Shown: positions 17,219-25,829 of the stretch, piece after piece
Layout of the letters: each line of letters starts with the position of its first letter
Numbering within the stretch: position 1 is the first letter of the stretch
Source of the DNA: a virus
Reading direction: 5' to 3' (one strand)
IMG/VR virus record: IMGVR_UViG_3300011113_000784
Location: 1-64,000 of that record
DNA: 64,000 nucleotides
The notes under the pieces: generated by a model
What the model saw: only the letters and a program-made list of their open reading frames with translations
Told to the model about the DNA's origin: nothing
The model's database searches: none
Translations under genes and position numbers: made by a program

Positions 17219-18298
17219 TCATTCCTGTGATTTGTTAATGATGTCTAAACCACACTCAACAAGCAAATTCTTGTCTAAATCTGTTATAGACATTTCTACA
17301 AACTTTCTAACCATAATGTCAGATTGGCTCAGAATATCTTTTGCTATCTCCATTTGTGCCAATTCATTTTCTTGATTCTTTTCTGAAACATTTTTCTTAA
17401 TTTTTATTGTTCTGACACCTTTTTCTTCTAATAATTTTATGTTTTTTGAAATTCCATCTTTTTCTTCTTCGTCAACAAGAATTGAGACAAAAGATTTCTT
17501 TAAAATTTCTGGGTCAAGGCTCATCAAATTATCAATCGTGCCCTCAAAATGTTGAGGACTAAAAGTATTTGTTACATAGTTTGTGATATAATCATCTTCC
17601 ATCACTTCCAAAATAATAATATTTTTTGTGTCTTCAAGCTCTCCAAATGATAATTGTAATGGACTTCCAATGTATTCTGCATTGCTTGATATCATTTGTG
17701 CGTTATGGTAGTGCCCAAGAAACACATGTTTATAATTTTTGAATATGTTTGAACTAACTTTTGTCATTTCACCATCATGTTCAATTTCAACATCTGCTGT
17801 TGATCCTTTAGAATTCAGTTTCGCCCCATCAACAGCTAAATGACCAAGTAGAAAAGAATTCTGCGGATTGTGTTTTTCTAAATTATTTATATCATCAATT
17901 GGGTCGTGTGTGAATGGAACGAAGTGCCAGCTAACATTATCGATAATAATTTGTTCTGGTTTATCAATAATGTGAACATTTGGAAAAGCAGCCAAAGCAC
18001 TTGCTGAACTAATAGATGTCTTTTCAAAATACCAGAGATCATGGTTACCTAGAAGAACATAAAAATTGACAGAGCCATCAAGATATTTTTTTAAGATAGC
18101 AAATGTTTCATGCAATACAAGTGATTCAATTTTACTGCGGTCATGAAAAAAGTCACCACCAAATAATATGTTCTTGATGTTGTTCTTTTTGGCTGTTTCA
18201 AAAACCCATACTAGACAATCTAAACAATCACGCAATCGCTCCTCACTTTTCTTATGAGAATGCAGATGTATATCTGTGAACAATAGAAATTTAGGCAT
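17219..18298 (-). CDS. SbcD/Mre11-like nuclease (gp47-like)
   Basis: This 359-residue metallophosphoesterase has the motif series FTDIHLHSHK (D, H), GGDFFHDRS, LLGNHD and FLGHYHNA, which bind two metal ions. It is the nuclease subunit of the complex with the adjacent SbcC-like ATPase. The C-terminal 100 residues are helical and charged, the usual Rad50-binding part. A sigma-70-like promoter and a short GC hairpin lie directly upstream. Confidence 0.9.
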   Translation of the reverse strand: MPKFLLFTDIHLHSHKKSEERLRDCLDCLVWVFETAKKNNIKNILFGGDFFHDRSKIESLVLHETFAILKKYLDGSVNFYVLLGNHDLWYFEKTSISSASALAAFPNVHIIDKPEQIIIDNVSWHFVPFTHDPIDDINNLEKHNPQNSFLLGHLAVDGAKLNSKGSTADVEIEHDGEMTKVSSNIFKNYKHVFLGHYHNAQMISSNAEYIGSPLQLSFGELEDTKNIIILEVMEDDYITNYVTNTFSPQHFEGTIDNLMSLDPEILKKSFVSILVDEEEKDGISKNIKLLEEKGVRTIKIKKNVSEKNQENELAQMEIAKDILSQSDIMVRKFVEMSITDLDKNLLVECGLDIINKSQE

Positions 18299-18322
18299 GT
18301 GGTTCCCGATTAGTGTCGGGGG

Positions 18323-18351
18323 ATTATACCGAAATTACAAATAAGCTTCAA
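18323..18351 (-). promoter_or_regulatory. Sigma-70-like promoter for sbcD-sbcC
   Basis: On the minus strand TTGAAG, 17 bases and TATAAT lie upstream of ATG 18298. The leader then contains CCCGA/TCGGG, a 5-bp hairpin at 18305-18320. The promoter overlaps the 3' end of the neighbouring Gly/Pro-rich gene. Confidence 0.6.
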
Positions 18352-18703
18352 GCGGATCTTCTGGCTTAACCTTATCGCTAAAATATTTTTCTAATAAATC
18401 CCAAGCATTCAACTTTTTGATATCAGTAATTGGAGTTTGAGCAGCACCAGTAGCGGTTGCTCCTATTCCACCACCAAGACCACTAAGATCGCCACCGGGA
18501 GCGGATAGAGGAGGAGTTGCGCCTCCCAGTGATCCGCCCAAACCACCCAAGTCTGCTGGAGGTGTAGTGCCAGCGCCTGCGCCTGCTGGTGGAGTTGCTC
18601 CTAAACCAGCAGCATCACCACCAGCAGGCGGTGCGCCACCAGCAGCAGGAGCATCCTGTTCAGTTAAAAAATATTTTTCTTTAAATTGATGAATTGTGAT
18701 CAT
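18335..18703 (-). CDS. Gly/Pro/Ala-rich protein with capsid-targeting-like N-terminus
   Basis: This 122-residue protein starts MITIHQFKEKYFLTEQD, then a low-complexity Gly/Ala/Pro stretch (about residues 20-90) and a short ordered end (AWDLLEKYFSDKVKPEDPLE). ATG 18703 is chosen because TATATATT ends four bases upstream; the longer open frame crosses the divergent promoter. There is no ribosome-binding site. It is a candidate internal head protein released by cleavage after the N-terminal tag. Confidence 0.6.
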   Translation of the reverse strand: MITIHQFKEKYFLTEQDAPAAGGAPPAGGDAAGLGATPPAGAGAGTTPPADLGGLGGSLGGATPPLSAPGGDLSGLGGGIGATATGAAQTPITDIKKLNAWDLLEKYFSDKVKPEDPLEAYL

Positions 18704-18721
18704 ACAAAATATATATGTATG
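18704..18721. promoter_or_regulatory. Palindromic divergent late-like promoter
   Basis: CATACA and TGTATG flank an ATATATA core, with both start codons built into the palindrome. TATATATT is four bases from ATG 18703 (minus), and TATATATG is four bases from ATG 18722 (plus). No room exists for ribosome-binding sites, which implies leaderless transcripts. Confidence 0.5.
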
Positions 18722-19222
18722 ATGAAAACATTTTGGGAATATTTGCACAACGAACAAATAAGTGAACCTCAAGTGTCTGAGCGTCCAACTTCTGAAGTTC
18801 CTGCTACGGAAACACCTGTGGCAGCAACAAGAAATATTGCCACGCCAGCAGTTGGACAACCTGTTGCTCAACCCGCTGCACTTCCTCAGCCAGCAACCCA
18901 AAGTTTTAAACCTAGAATTAAACCTTGGAAAGCTAAAAAAAGCGAAATATTATCTTTTTGGAAAGCATTGGCACCAGATATTCCATTGCAATTACAGCCA
19001 ATTGATTCAGCTCACAAAGGTAGTACTTTACAACAAGACACAATTAGAGTTACTGGTACAAAAGAATTTATTACAACTATTTTGTCAAGATTAAAAGATT
19101 TTGTTGTTTATGAAAATCCTGATACAAAGTTAGTATTAGATTATAGACAAAATCAAAAAAGTTTAAAACCCGGAGAAAAAAATAGCTATTTATTTTATCT
19201 TAATGTCAGAAAGAGGAAGTAA
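18722..19222 (+). CDS. Small protein with capsid-targeting-like N-terminus
   Basis: This 166-residue protein starts MKTFWEYLHNEQISEP, very close to the T4 internal-protein leader MKTYQEFIAEA. A Pro/Ala/Thr-rich disordered region (about 15-70) precedes a compact basic domain (KPWKAKKSEILSFWKALAPD, then a beta-rich end with NSYLFYLNVRKRK). ATG 18719 is the alternative start. It lacks a ribosome-binding site and is divergent from another tagged gene. The C-terminal domain is unrecognised. Confidence 0.6.
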   Translation: MKTFWEYLHNEQISEPQVSERPTSEVPATETPVAATRNIATPAVGQPVAQPAALPQPATQSFKPRIKPWKAKKSEILSFWKALAPDIPLQLQPIDSAHKGSTLQQDTIRVTGTKEFITTILSRLKDFVVYENPDTKLVLDYRQNQKSLKPGEKNSYLFYLNVRKRK

Positions 19223-19363
19223 TTTTTTTCTAACTTTTGTTTTAGCGTGTTCTAGTTGTTCCATCTTTTCATCTAATTTCTTTTGTCTTTCGGCAACTTC
19301 TTGAAGTTTTTCATCGAGACTCTTTACAACAAACAATGTTTCATCAATAATATTGTCTATCAT
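19190..19363 (-). CDS. Small coiled-coil protein
   Basis: This 57-residue acidic/basic helical protein has heptad-like leucines (SLDEKLQEVAERQKKLDEKM). ATG 19363 has GGAG eight bases upstream and is preferred over ATG 19387. Its 3' end overlaps the converging gene by 33 bases. Function unknown. Confidence 0.5.
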   Translation of the reverse strand: MIDNIIDETLFVVKSLDEKLQEVAERQKKLDEKMEQLEHAKTKVRKKLLPLSDIKIK

Positions 19364-19405
19364 AATGAAATCTCCAAAAAACGACATTGGTATCTATGTT
19401 TAATC

Positions 19406-19434
19406 TTGACAAATTATTGAAAAAAGAATAATTT
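19406..19434 (+). promoter_or_regulatory. Sigma-70-like promoter for uvsW-like gene
   Basis: TTGACA, 17 bases and TAATTT lie upstream of ATG 19460, followed by GAGAGGAAATC as ribosome-binding site. Confidence 0.5.
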
Positions 19435-19459
19435 ATTATGATACTCATGAGAGGAAATC

Positions 19460-20878
19460 ATGGCTACTTTAATAACAGTTAATAATGATTTTTGCCAACT
19501 TCAAACTGATAATCAAGAAATTTTAAATTACCTTATTGCAAACTTAAAATTTAGGCAAAAGGGTTATCAATTTACACCACTTTATAAATCAAAAAAATGG
19601 GATGGATTTGTTAATTTTTTCTCTGCAAAAACAGGAAAATTTTTAACAGGCATACTTCCAGAAATTTGCATGATTTTGAAAAAATTTCAAGAAACATATG
19701 AATTTGACGATCACAGAACACCAATCAAGTTTAAGTTTGACAAAATTGATGAACACTTTTTGCAGTATTACAACGAAGACATGAACACAAAGATCGAACT
19801 AACTGATTATCAAGTGGATCTCGTCAACCAAGCTATTAAACATAAGCGTGGAATCATTGTTGCTCCTACAGCTTCAGGCAAAACTTTTCTTATGTCGGCT
19901 TTGTTAAAAGCTTTAGGTGAACATGAATCAACACTTGTTTTGCAAAATCGCAAATCTCTTGCAGAACAAAATTACGATGAAATATCCAGATGGGGATTTA
20001 AAAAAATCGGTTCTTGTTGGGGTGGAAACCATAACCCTAACAAGATCACTGTAGCAACAGCCCAATCAATTCATCATATGGAAGATCAACTGGATAAGAT
20101 TAGAGTGCTTATCGTTGATGAAGTTCATGATATGGTTTCTGATACAGCAAAAGACATATATAAAAAGCTTAAAAATGCTGTAATTAGAATAGGGTTATCT
20201 GCTACACCATTCAAGCATGGTGAAAGTGACAAGGTTCACAAATACATGGTCAAAGGTTTTTTTGGACCAGTAATTAAAACAAACACAACCTCCACAGGGC
20301 GTGTTACAACTTCTGATTTGCAGCAAAAAGGAAGACTCTCTCAATCAAAGTGCATTTTTCATAAAATAACAGAACCAGATATTCAACTATCAATCTATAG
20401 CGAAGCTGTAGATTTAGGTATTGTTAACAATGTGACGCTTCACAATAAGGTTATTGAAATTACCAACACGCTTTCTGGAAGAACTTTAATTTTGGTTGAT
20501 AGGATTGCACATGGAGATCAATTGAAGAAACTAATTCCAACTGCTTATTGGATCACTGGAAAAGATGACAGTGAATCCAGAAAAGAAGTTATTAATATGC
20601 TTCAAAGCTCAAAAACAAGTTGTATAGCAATTGCTACGCAACAGATATTTAATACTGGTATCAATGTAAAGATACATAATTTAATTAATGCTGCTGGTGG
20701 ACAGGCTGATCACCTGATCATTCAGAGAATGGGTCGTGGTTTAAGAACAGCCGACGATAAAAAAGAAGTTTTATATATTGATTTTATGTTTGAAAACAAT
20801 CCATATCTTAAAAAGCACTCGGCAAAAAGGGCTAAGATTTTGGAGAAGGAGGGACACTCTCTTCAGTTTCTCGACTGA
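19460..20878 (+). CDS. uvsW: UvsW-like DNA/RNA helicase
   Basis: This 472-residue SF2 helicase has Walker A APTASGKT (135-142), DEVHD (about 220), GLSATPF and a C-terminal RMGRGLRTADDKKEVLYIDF motif VI. The N-terminal 100 residues (KSKKWDGFVNFFSAKTGKF) match the T4 UvsW DNA-binding domain. UvsW remodels branched recombination intermediates and R-loops, controlling the switch from origin- to recombination-dependent replication. Its 3' end overlaps the converging gene by 47 bases. Confidence 0.88.
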   Translation: MATLITVNNDFCQLQTDNQEILNYLIANLKFRQKGYQFTPLYKSKKWDGFVNFFSAKTGKFLTGILPEICMILKKFQETYEFDDHRTPIKFKFDKIDEHFLQYYNEDMNTKIELTDYQVDLVNQAIKHKRGIIVAPTASGKTFLMSALLKALGEHESTLVLQNRKSLAEQNYDEISRWGFKKIGSCWGGNHNPNKITVATAQSIHHMEDQLDKIRVLIVDEVHDMVSDTAKDIYKKLKNAVIRIGLSATPFKHGESDKVHKYMVKGFFGPVIKTNTTSTGRVTTSDLQQKGRLSQSKCIFHKITEPDIQLSIYSEAVDLGIVNNVTLHNKVIEITNTLSGRTLILVDRIAHGDQLKKLIPTAYWITGKDDSESRKEVINMLQSSKTSCIAIATQQIFNTGINVKIHNLINAAGGQADHLIIQRMGRGLRTADDKKEVLYIDFMFENNPYLKKHSAKRAKILEKEGHSLQFLD

Positions 20879-21143
20879 CTTTTTGATAGAAAGCGTTGTA
20901 CAGATCAATAATTTTAGATGATTTATTTCCAAGTATTTCTTTAACGCCTTTTTTATCAGCGTCATTCATTTTAGTATAGCGATTCCAAGTTTTCATTCTT
21001 TCTGTAATTTTTTTCGGATCGAAAACATTTATATTGGCATACCAACCTTTTTTGTCATCTATGTTAAGTTGGAAATGATTTATAAATGCTTCCTTTTGAG
21101 CATCATCTTGTGCGCTTTCCAAAAATTGAATGAAAGTAATCAT
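20832..21143 (-). CDS. Small protein with capsid-targeting-like N-terminus
   Basis: This 103-residue helical protein begins MITFIQFLESAQDDAQKE, one of the shared leaders. The rest is basic and helical with no recognised domain; the tail is Ser/Pro-rich. TATATAGT ends three bases before ATG 21143 and there is no ribosome-binding site. It overlaps the uvsW-like 3' end. Confidence 0.55.
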   Translation of the reverse strand: MITFIQFLESAQDDAQKEAFINHFQLNIDDKKGWYANINVFDPKKITERMKTWNRYTKMNDADKKGVKEILGNKSSKIIDLYNAFYQKVSRETEESVPPSPKS

Positions 21144-21146
21144 ACG

Positions 21147-21156
21147 ACTATATAGT
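21147..21156. promoter_or_regulatory. Palindromic late-like box ACTATATAGT
   Basis: A perfect 10-bp palindrome between divergent starts 21143 (minus, leaderless spacing of three bases) and 21173 (plus, which has AAGGAG). Confidence 0.4.
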
Positions 21157-21172
21157 TATAAGGAGATTATTT

Positions 21173-21982
21173 ATGAGATTTGTTGAATGGGCTGGCAAAT
21201 CACCTGATGTCGTTTTTGGTTTTGATAAAAGTATTCCATTGAAAAAAGAACTTCGTTACAGCGAAGAACCAATGGAGCCTTTACAGATTGAAACAACTTT
21301 GGATGAAATTGTTAATCTCGGAAAAATTGGAACAAAAGATCCAGTGAAAGATTTTGGTTCAATGGTAACTTATGGAGATCCAAATCAAGTCGGATCTATT
21401 CAAATCAAGTTTAGTCCATTTGGTTCTTGCCGTGCAACAATCATGCGAAGAATTAGTGACCTTGAAGGAGAGCCAACATGGATCACAAGATATTCTGTTC
21501 CAGTTATTAATGATTATCAACATGCATCTGAGGAAGATATCGCAGTTGAAAAAATGCTTGCTGTTAGAGTTCATGAAATAGCAGACTATCTTGACAAAAC
21601 AACATTAGAATCTCCTAATGCCAAATATGAAAGATTACAAGAACTAGTTGTAATGATTGCCGCTAACATGAAACTTAAACATCCAAAAGTCATGAATTTC
21701 CAAGGTGTAATGAAACAAGACGAAAATACATATATCATTTATTTTTCATATAACGGTTATGGAATTGAAGCTCCCGGTCAAAGGAAGGTAAATCAATTCA
21801 ATGTTTATGTTGAATTTGTAAAACAGAAGGGATTAATAAGATCATGGGGAGCAGAATATTCTGCACCTCATTTGCTGTATAACTACGAGCCTCAATCGCC
21901 TGAATGGGATGAGTATTTCTCTCCTGATCAAAACAAGAATGAGATCGTAACAGTTCTTGAAAACATTTTCAAGACTTATTGA
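21173..21982 (+). CDS. Hypothetical protein
   Basis: This 269-residue alpha/beta protein is not recognised. AAGGAG lies eight bases before ATG. The start MRFVEWAGKSPDV weakly resembles the tagged-protein leader. It is followed at once by a hairpin (21984) shared with the converging gene. Confidence 0.5.
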   Translation: MRFVEWAGKSPDVVFGFDKSIPLKKELRYSEEPMEPLQIETTLDEIVNLGKIGTKDPVKDFGSMVTYGDPNQVGSIQIKFSPFGSCRATIMRRISDLEGEPTWITRYSVPVINDYQHASEEDIAVEKMLAVRVHEIADYLDKTTLESPNAKYERLQELVVMIAANMKLKHPKVMNFQGVMKQDENTYIIYFSYNGYGIEAPGQRKVNQFNVYVEFVKQKGLIRSWGAEYSAPHLLYNYEPQSPEWDEYFSPDQNKNEIVTVLENIFKTY

Positions 21983-21983
21983 T

Positions 21984-22001
21984 GTGTCAGCTGGGGACAC
22001 A
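21984..22001. terminator. Hairpin GTGTC...GACAC between converging genes
   Basis: Same hairpin as the 12.4-kb repeats, with CAGCTGGG in the loop region, placed exactly between the stops of the converging genes at 21982 and 22003. No T-run. Confidence 0.4.
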
Positions 22002-22002
22002 T

Positions 22003-22332
22003 TTACTGATCAAGTTCTAGCAACTTGATATAACATTCTCCAAAGACTTCAATTTCTCCCATAAGGGCTTGAAATTCTTTTTGGGTATCGTTGATGAAAT
22101 CAAGTTCTCCCATCACACGCTTGGTTTCACTTTTAGAAAACTTGATAGCAGCTTTCAATCCATCATTCTTCAGGACTTTCATAACTTCAGCATAAGGTTT
22201 GTCCTTAGCAGCAAAGTGATAATATGAAAGTATAGCATCACCTTCTTTTGCCTTAGCTTTGGCAGCGATGTCGGCTGCGCCTTTACGGCGGTTGATAAGA
22301 AATTCCAAGGGATCGTCTGATTGTGGTTTCAT
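22003..22332 (-). CDS. Hypothetical helical protein
   Basis: This 109-residue, mostly helical, charged protein has no recognised domain. It starts 38 bases from the divergent ParB-like gene and stops just after the hairpin at 21984-22001. Confidence 0.5.
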   Translation of the reverse strand: MKPQSDDPLEFLINRRKGAADIAAKAKAKEGDAILSYYHFAAKDKPYAEVMKVLKNDGLKAAIKFSKSETKRVMGELDFINDTQKEFQALMGEIEVFGECYIKLLELDQ

Positions 22333-22370
22333 AATTTTATATATTGCTGATAAATATTTTAGAGGTGAAA

Positions 22371-22742
22371 ATGAAATCTTTTTTAGAATTTATTTTTGAA
22401 AATAATTTTTATGAAACTTATCCAAAAGAATTATCTTCTGAAGATATAATTAAATATATTTCTAAACATCATAAAGAAAATTTACATCAAGATTATATTG
22501 ATTATTTGAATACATTTAAAAAGTTTGTTTTAAAAGATATTGATTTAGATAAAATTGAAACAAATTTACCAGCTTTGGATAAATCAAAAGTTGAAGAATA
22601 TAAAAAAATGAACTTCAATCAAGCTCCGCCAATTGTAGTAGCAGAAAAATATATTTTAGATGGATACCACAGAACAAATGTAGCAAAATTTTTAGGATTG
22701 AAAACCATAAAAGGATATGTTGGCATTAATAACATTGATTAA
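22371..22742 (+). CDS. ParB/Srx-like domain protein with capsid-targeting-like N-terminus
   Basis: This 123-residue protein starts MKSFLEFIFENNFYE, a close match to T4 internal-protein leaders. The C-terminal part (residues about 85-115) reads APPIVVAEKYILDGYHRTNV then AKFLGLKTIKGYVG, the ILDGxHR signature of the ParB/sulfiredoxin fold, used by ParB CTPases and by nucleases. ATG 22371 has GAGGTG upstream and GATAAATA as a late-like box. A DNA-acting protein delivered with the genome is a reasonable inference. Confidence 0.6.
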   Translation: MKSFLEFIFENNFYETYPKELSSEDIIKYISKHHKENLHQDYIDYLNTFKKFVLKDIDLDKIETNLPALDKSKVEEYKKMNFNQAPPIVVAEKYILDGYHRTNVAKFLGLKTIKGYVGINNID

Positions 22743-22747
22743 TAATT

Positions 22748-23449
22748 TTAATTAATGTTAAATTTATTAAATCTTTCATTATAAATTTTTTTTATATCAT
22801 CTACATTGTAATCTTTATACTTTTCACATTCTGTCAAACTTATTATTTCTTTCTTTAAATCTTCTGGCAATTTTTGAATCCATTCGCTGCAAAAGCACCA
22901 AATTGGATCAATTTGTTTTGCTCTTATTTGCAGCATAATTCTTCTTATATTTTTATAAAAATTATCATATGTGAAATTATCTCCAAGAGTATCTTTAAGT
23001 GATTCTATTGTTTTGTCTAAAGCAGATGATATAATTTTATCATCAAGCTTTCTTGTAATAGTTTTTGTGACCATTTTGGTTTCTGCCATCTTTTTTCGCC
23101 AGACAAAATAGCGTTTTTCTGCTTTTTCTCCGATCAAAATGCTTGGACCAATGATCGGATTTACAGATTCCAAAAGTTTAATAATTTCCATTTGCGCTTT
23201 TATAAAAATGAAATACTCTGCTGGTGAAGTAAAAACACTTCTTTTGTCTTTGACATATTTTAATAAAAATTTATATGCAGATTGATTTTTTACAGGTTTT
23301 AAATCATTGAATTTTGTGTGAACATAATCTGGGAAATAATGATATTCACAATTGAGATAATATATCAGCAAATGATATGCAAATATCATATCTTCATCGC
23401 CAGAAAGTTTGAGAAGTTGGTCGGTTGAAACTTTATAAACCTCACGCAT
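22748..23449 (-). CDS. Hypothetical protein
   Basis: This 233-residue protein is helical with several Cys, Trp and Tyr residues; no family is recognised. ATG 23449 has AGGG five bases upstream; ATG 23476 is an alternative. It runs leftward from the folded non-coding region, opposite to the PolA-like gene. Confidence 0.5.
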   Translation of the reverse strand: MREVYKVSTDQLLKLSGDEDMIFAYHLLIYYLNCEYHYFPDYVHTKFNDLKPVKNQSAYKFLLKYVKDKRSVFTSPAEYFIFIKAQMEIIKLLESVNPIIGPSILIGEKAEKRYFVWRKKMAETKMVTKTITRKLDDKIISSALDKTIESLKDTLGDNFTYDNFYKNIRRIMLQIRAKQIDPIWCFCSEWIQKLPEDLKKEIISLTECEKYKDYNVDDIKKIYNERFNKFNIN

Positions 23450-23493
23450 TTTTACCCTAGTATTAATCGAGGTCATGGTTCGGTTGCCACATG

Positions 23494-23849
23494 CCGTTTA
23501 CTTTCGAATAAACGGGTCTGTTTCTAATTATTTAAACCAATTTGGGTCTGAAGTCAAATTGTAATTTTAAGTGCCTTAAAAGCAAAATTTGAAAGACAAA
23601 AAAATCTCAATTTTTCTTTCTGATTGGCACGGCGTTTGCGAATTAATAATACTAAGTATTTATATTAATACTTAAGAGAAAATAATTTCAATTAAGAAAA
23701 CCTATTTTTATTAAGTGGTACTAAATTACTCTGAGCGAAGCGAAGAGTAATTTATGTACCACTTAACTTAAAGAAGACCTAAGTACGAAGTACTTAGGTC
23801 TTAAATAAGAATAAATAATTTAATACGCACGAAGCAAAAACCGTGCCAA
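23494..23849. other. Folded non-coding element (candidate origin or structured RNA)
   Basis: This gene-free stretch holds four hairpins. They are CCGTTTA/TAAACGG (23494-23515), TAAGTATT/AATACTTA (23653-23674), a 22-bp stem with one bulge (23711-23766) capped by GCGAAGC, and a perfect 13-bp stem with GAA loop (23774-23802). The last three are enclosed by a 9-bp outer stem TTGGCACGG/CCGTGCCAA (23624-23632 with 23841-23849). GCGAAGC is known as an unusually stable DNA mini-hairpin found in some phage origins. No T-run follows the long stems, so they are not ordinary terminators. It lies at a divergence of transcription beside the PolA-like gene. Confidence 0.65.
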
Positions 23850-23867
23850 AATTCAAAAAAATAATTT

Positions 23868-23896
23868 TTGACTTGATTTGGAAAAATGGTTAAGTT
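23868..23896 (+). promoter_or_regulatory. Sigma-70-like promoter for the PolA-like gene
   Basis: TTGACT, 17 bases and TAAGTT place the expected transcription start close to GTG 23903, which has no ribosome-binding site; a leaderless mRNA is possible. AATGGT (23886) and ACCATT (23906) could also pair around the start codon. Confidence 0.4.
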
Positions 23897-23902
23897 TTTT
23901 TT

Positions 23903-25213
23903 GTGACCATTGAAAAAAATATTTTTGAAAGCATCTACGACACTTTTCGTGTCGAGCCATTCGTTTATTTGCAAATTTTAAATGAACCGGATTTGACAGA
24001 CAAAAAAAGTCTTTTATTACACATAAAGTTAATTGGACCAAAGGGTTCTAATTTTGAAATAAAATTACATCAAAATAACACATGCACATTTGTACATTAC
24101 ATTGCCAGTTGTTTGGAGCAATATAATCGCCCAATAATTTGCTTAAATTCCAAGCTTTTTCATTCATTTTGCTTAAGACAAAATTGTTCAAAATTAGTTG
24201 ATTTTAAATTTTTTTTTGATTTGAGTTGGTACTGTGATTATAACGAATCAAATTGTTCTTTTGATAAACTAAGTGATATCGTTTCTATATTTCTCCAGTT
24301 TATTAAATCAGATAATACTAAAATTTATAAAAATGTATTTCAAGAACTTATTTGCAAGACAGTTCCACATATGGAAAATCAAGGTATAATTTTAGATGAT
24401 GAAGCTACATTTACTTATCCTCATTATTCATCCAGATTTCAAGATAATGGAAGATTGAACTCTAAAGTTATTTCTAATAGAAATTTTAATCCACACACTT
24501 TGACTCATGAAGTTAAGACAAACTTTGTTTTAGCTGAAGATGAATTATTCATATCGTTTGACTTTAAAGCACTTGAGTTATATGTGTTGGCATTTTTGAG
24601 TAATGATGCTAACTTAAACACACTGTTATATAATACATGCCATCCATATGAACAAATTGCACAATATGTTCTTGATTTAAATAATTTTAAGAATGAGAAC
24701 TATAAAGATTTAGGTAAGAAATTATTCTTACCAGTTGTTTATGGCATTTCAGCATCAAAGTTATCTGAGTCTTTAGGTTGTTCTATTTTTGAGGCTAATT
24801 CTTATCTAAGAAAAACAAAGACTTTATTTAGCAAAGCATTTGATTATGTAGATCAACAAATGGCTCAAGCAGTCAACTTTGGTCATTGTTTCGATTACTT
24901 CAAAAGAAAAAAAAGTTTTGCCTCAGATGAGTGCTACAAAGCAATGAATTTTTCTGTTCATTCACCTGCTGCTGTCTTTTGTTTTATGAAGATGAACGAA
25001 ATTAATTCTTTGGTTAATAAAGATTTCCGCCTATTGTTCTCAGTGCATGACTGCTTTGTTTTTGCAACAAAGAAAGACAAACTAAATTCATCAGTGGTAC
25101 AAATTAGAGATATTTTACAAAAAGAATTTTCTGAATATAGACCATTGAGACTTATGGTCGATGTAAAATTTGGTGAAAATTTAGGATTTTTAAAAAATTA
25201 CTCTGAAATTTGA
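23903..25213 (+). CDS. Family A DNA polymerase-like protein
   Basis: This 436-residue protein has family A polymerase motifs in the C-terminal half: motif A ISFDFKALELYVLAFLS (about 214-230, keeping D and E of DYSQIELR), motif B with K and YGIS (about 270-281), and motif C FSVHDCFVF (about 380), where the usual HDE is HDC. The N-terminal 200 residues are too divergent to assign an exonuclease. The start is GTG. A DnaE-type replicase is encoded at 54-58 kb, so this enzyme is probably auxiliary (repair, Okazaki processing or priming-linked), unless it is the main one. Confidence 0.75.
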   Translation: MTIEKNIFESIYDTFRVEPFVYLQILNEPDLTDKKSLLLHIKLIGPKGSNFEIKLHQNNTCTFVHYIASCLEQYNRPIICLNSKLFHSFCLRQNCSKLVDFKFFFDLSWYCDYNESNCSFDKLSDIVSIFLQFIKSDNTKIYKNVFQELICKTVPHMENQGIILDDEATFTYPHYSSRFQDNGRLNSKVISNRNFNPHTLTHEVKTNFVLAEDELFISFDFKALELYVLAFLSNDANLNTLLYNTCHPYEQIAQYVLDLNNFKNENYKDLGKKLFLPVVYGISASKLSESLGCSIFEANSYLRKTKTLFSKAFDYVDQQMAQAVNFGHCFDYFKRKKSFASDECYKAMNFSVHSPAAVFCFMKMNEINSLVNKDFRLLFSVHDCFVFATKKDKLNSSVVQIRDILQKEFSEYRPLRLMVDVKFGENLGFLKNYSEI

Positions 25214-25266
25214 CTCTTTTAAATTTAAGGCTAATATTATGCCTATTGCTCAAGGAGGTAAATGAA

Positions 25267-25821
25267 ATGAAGATATTTCAGATGTTTAAGATTAACTCAG
25301 ATGAATTCAGGGAACTTGAAGATAAATTTGGTCAACTTTGTTTATATGCCAGTTGGCAATTAATGTCCAACAATTCTCGCAATAATCACCAGTTAGATGT
25401 TGATGATATTAAGCAAGAGTTACTTATGGCAGTTATTAGAGCCGGAAGTTATTATAAGAGACAAACTTACATCGAGGCATCATTTGAGACTTTGGAGAAA
25501 CATGTTCCGACTGATGGGATTTTCAGAGAAGTATTTGACTCGTTGAAGAATTTATGGAAAAATAAGACCCATCATGGTGCCTATCGACGCAAATTTGGCG
25601 ATCCTCAAGAAGAGATTCTTGAGAAGTTGGTTAAGAAATTTGTTCCGCCCTCGCACCGCCCCGATATAAACTTAAAACTTAACATCAACACGAAATTTGT
25701 TATTTACACGAAGCAGATTATCTGGAATGCTGCTCGTCATGTCGGGAAGAAGATTACCAAAGAGAAGAGCATTCGGGTTGGTCAGGTCTCTCTTTCCGAA
25801 CATGAACACCTCTACATCTGA
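25267..25821 (+). CDS. Sigma-like or replication accessory protein
   Basis: This 184-residue protein contains DVDDIKQELLMAVIRAGSYY, similar to sigma region 2 helices (D-x-x-Q-E-x-x-x-A), and near the end FVIYTKQIIWNAARHVGKKI, similar to a sigma-like Y-x-x-x-x-I-x-N-x-x-R. It may be a divergent sigma-type factor or merely helical. ATG 25267 has AAGGAGG eight bases upstream. It lies nine bases before the DnaB-like helicase gene, so a helicase-loader role is an alternative. Confidence 0.4.
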   Translation: MKIFQMFKINSDEFRELEDKFGQLCLYASWQLMSNNSRNNHQLDVDDIKQELLMAVIRAGSYYKRQTYIEASFETLEKHVPTDGIFREVFDSLKNLWKNKTHHGAYRRKFGDPQEEILEKLVKKFVPPSHRPDINLKLNINTKFVIYTKQIIWNAARHVGKKITKEKSIRVGQVSLSEHEHLYI

Positions 25822-25829
25822 GGTCTAGG

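Noticed and set aside
23886-23905. Polymerase start at ATG 23886 with slippage on the T-run
   Set aside because: Possible in principle (-1 slip on eight T), but the GTG at 23903 with a promoter placed for a leaderless start is simpler.
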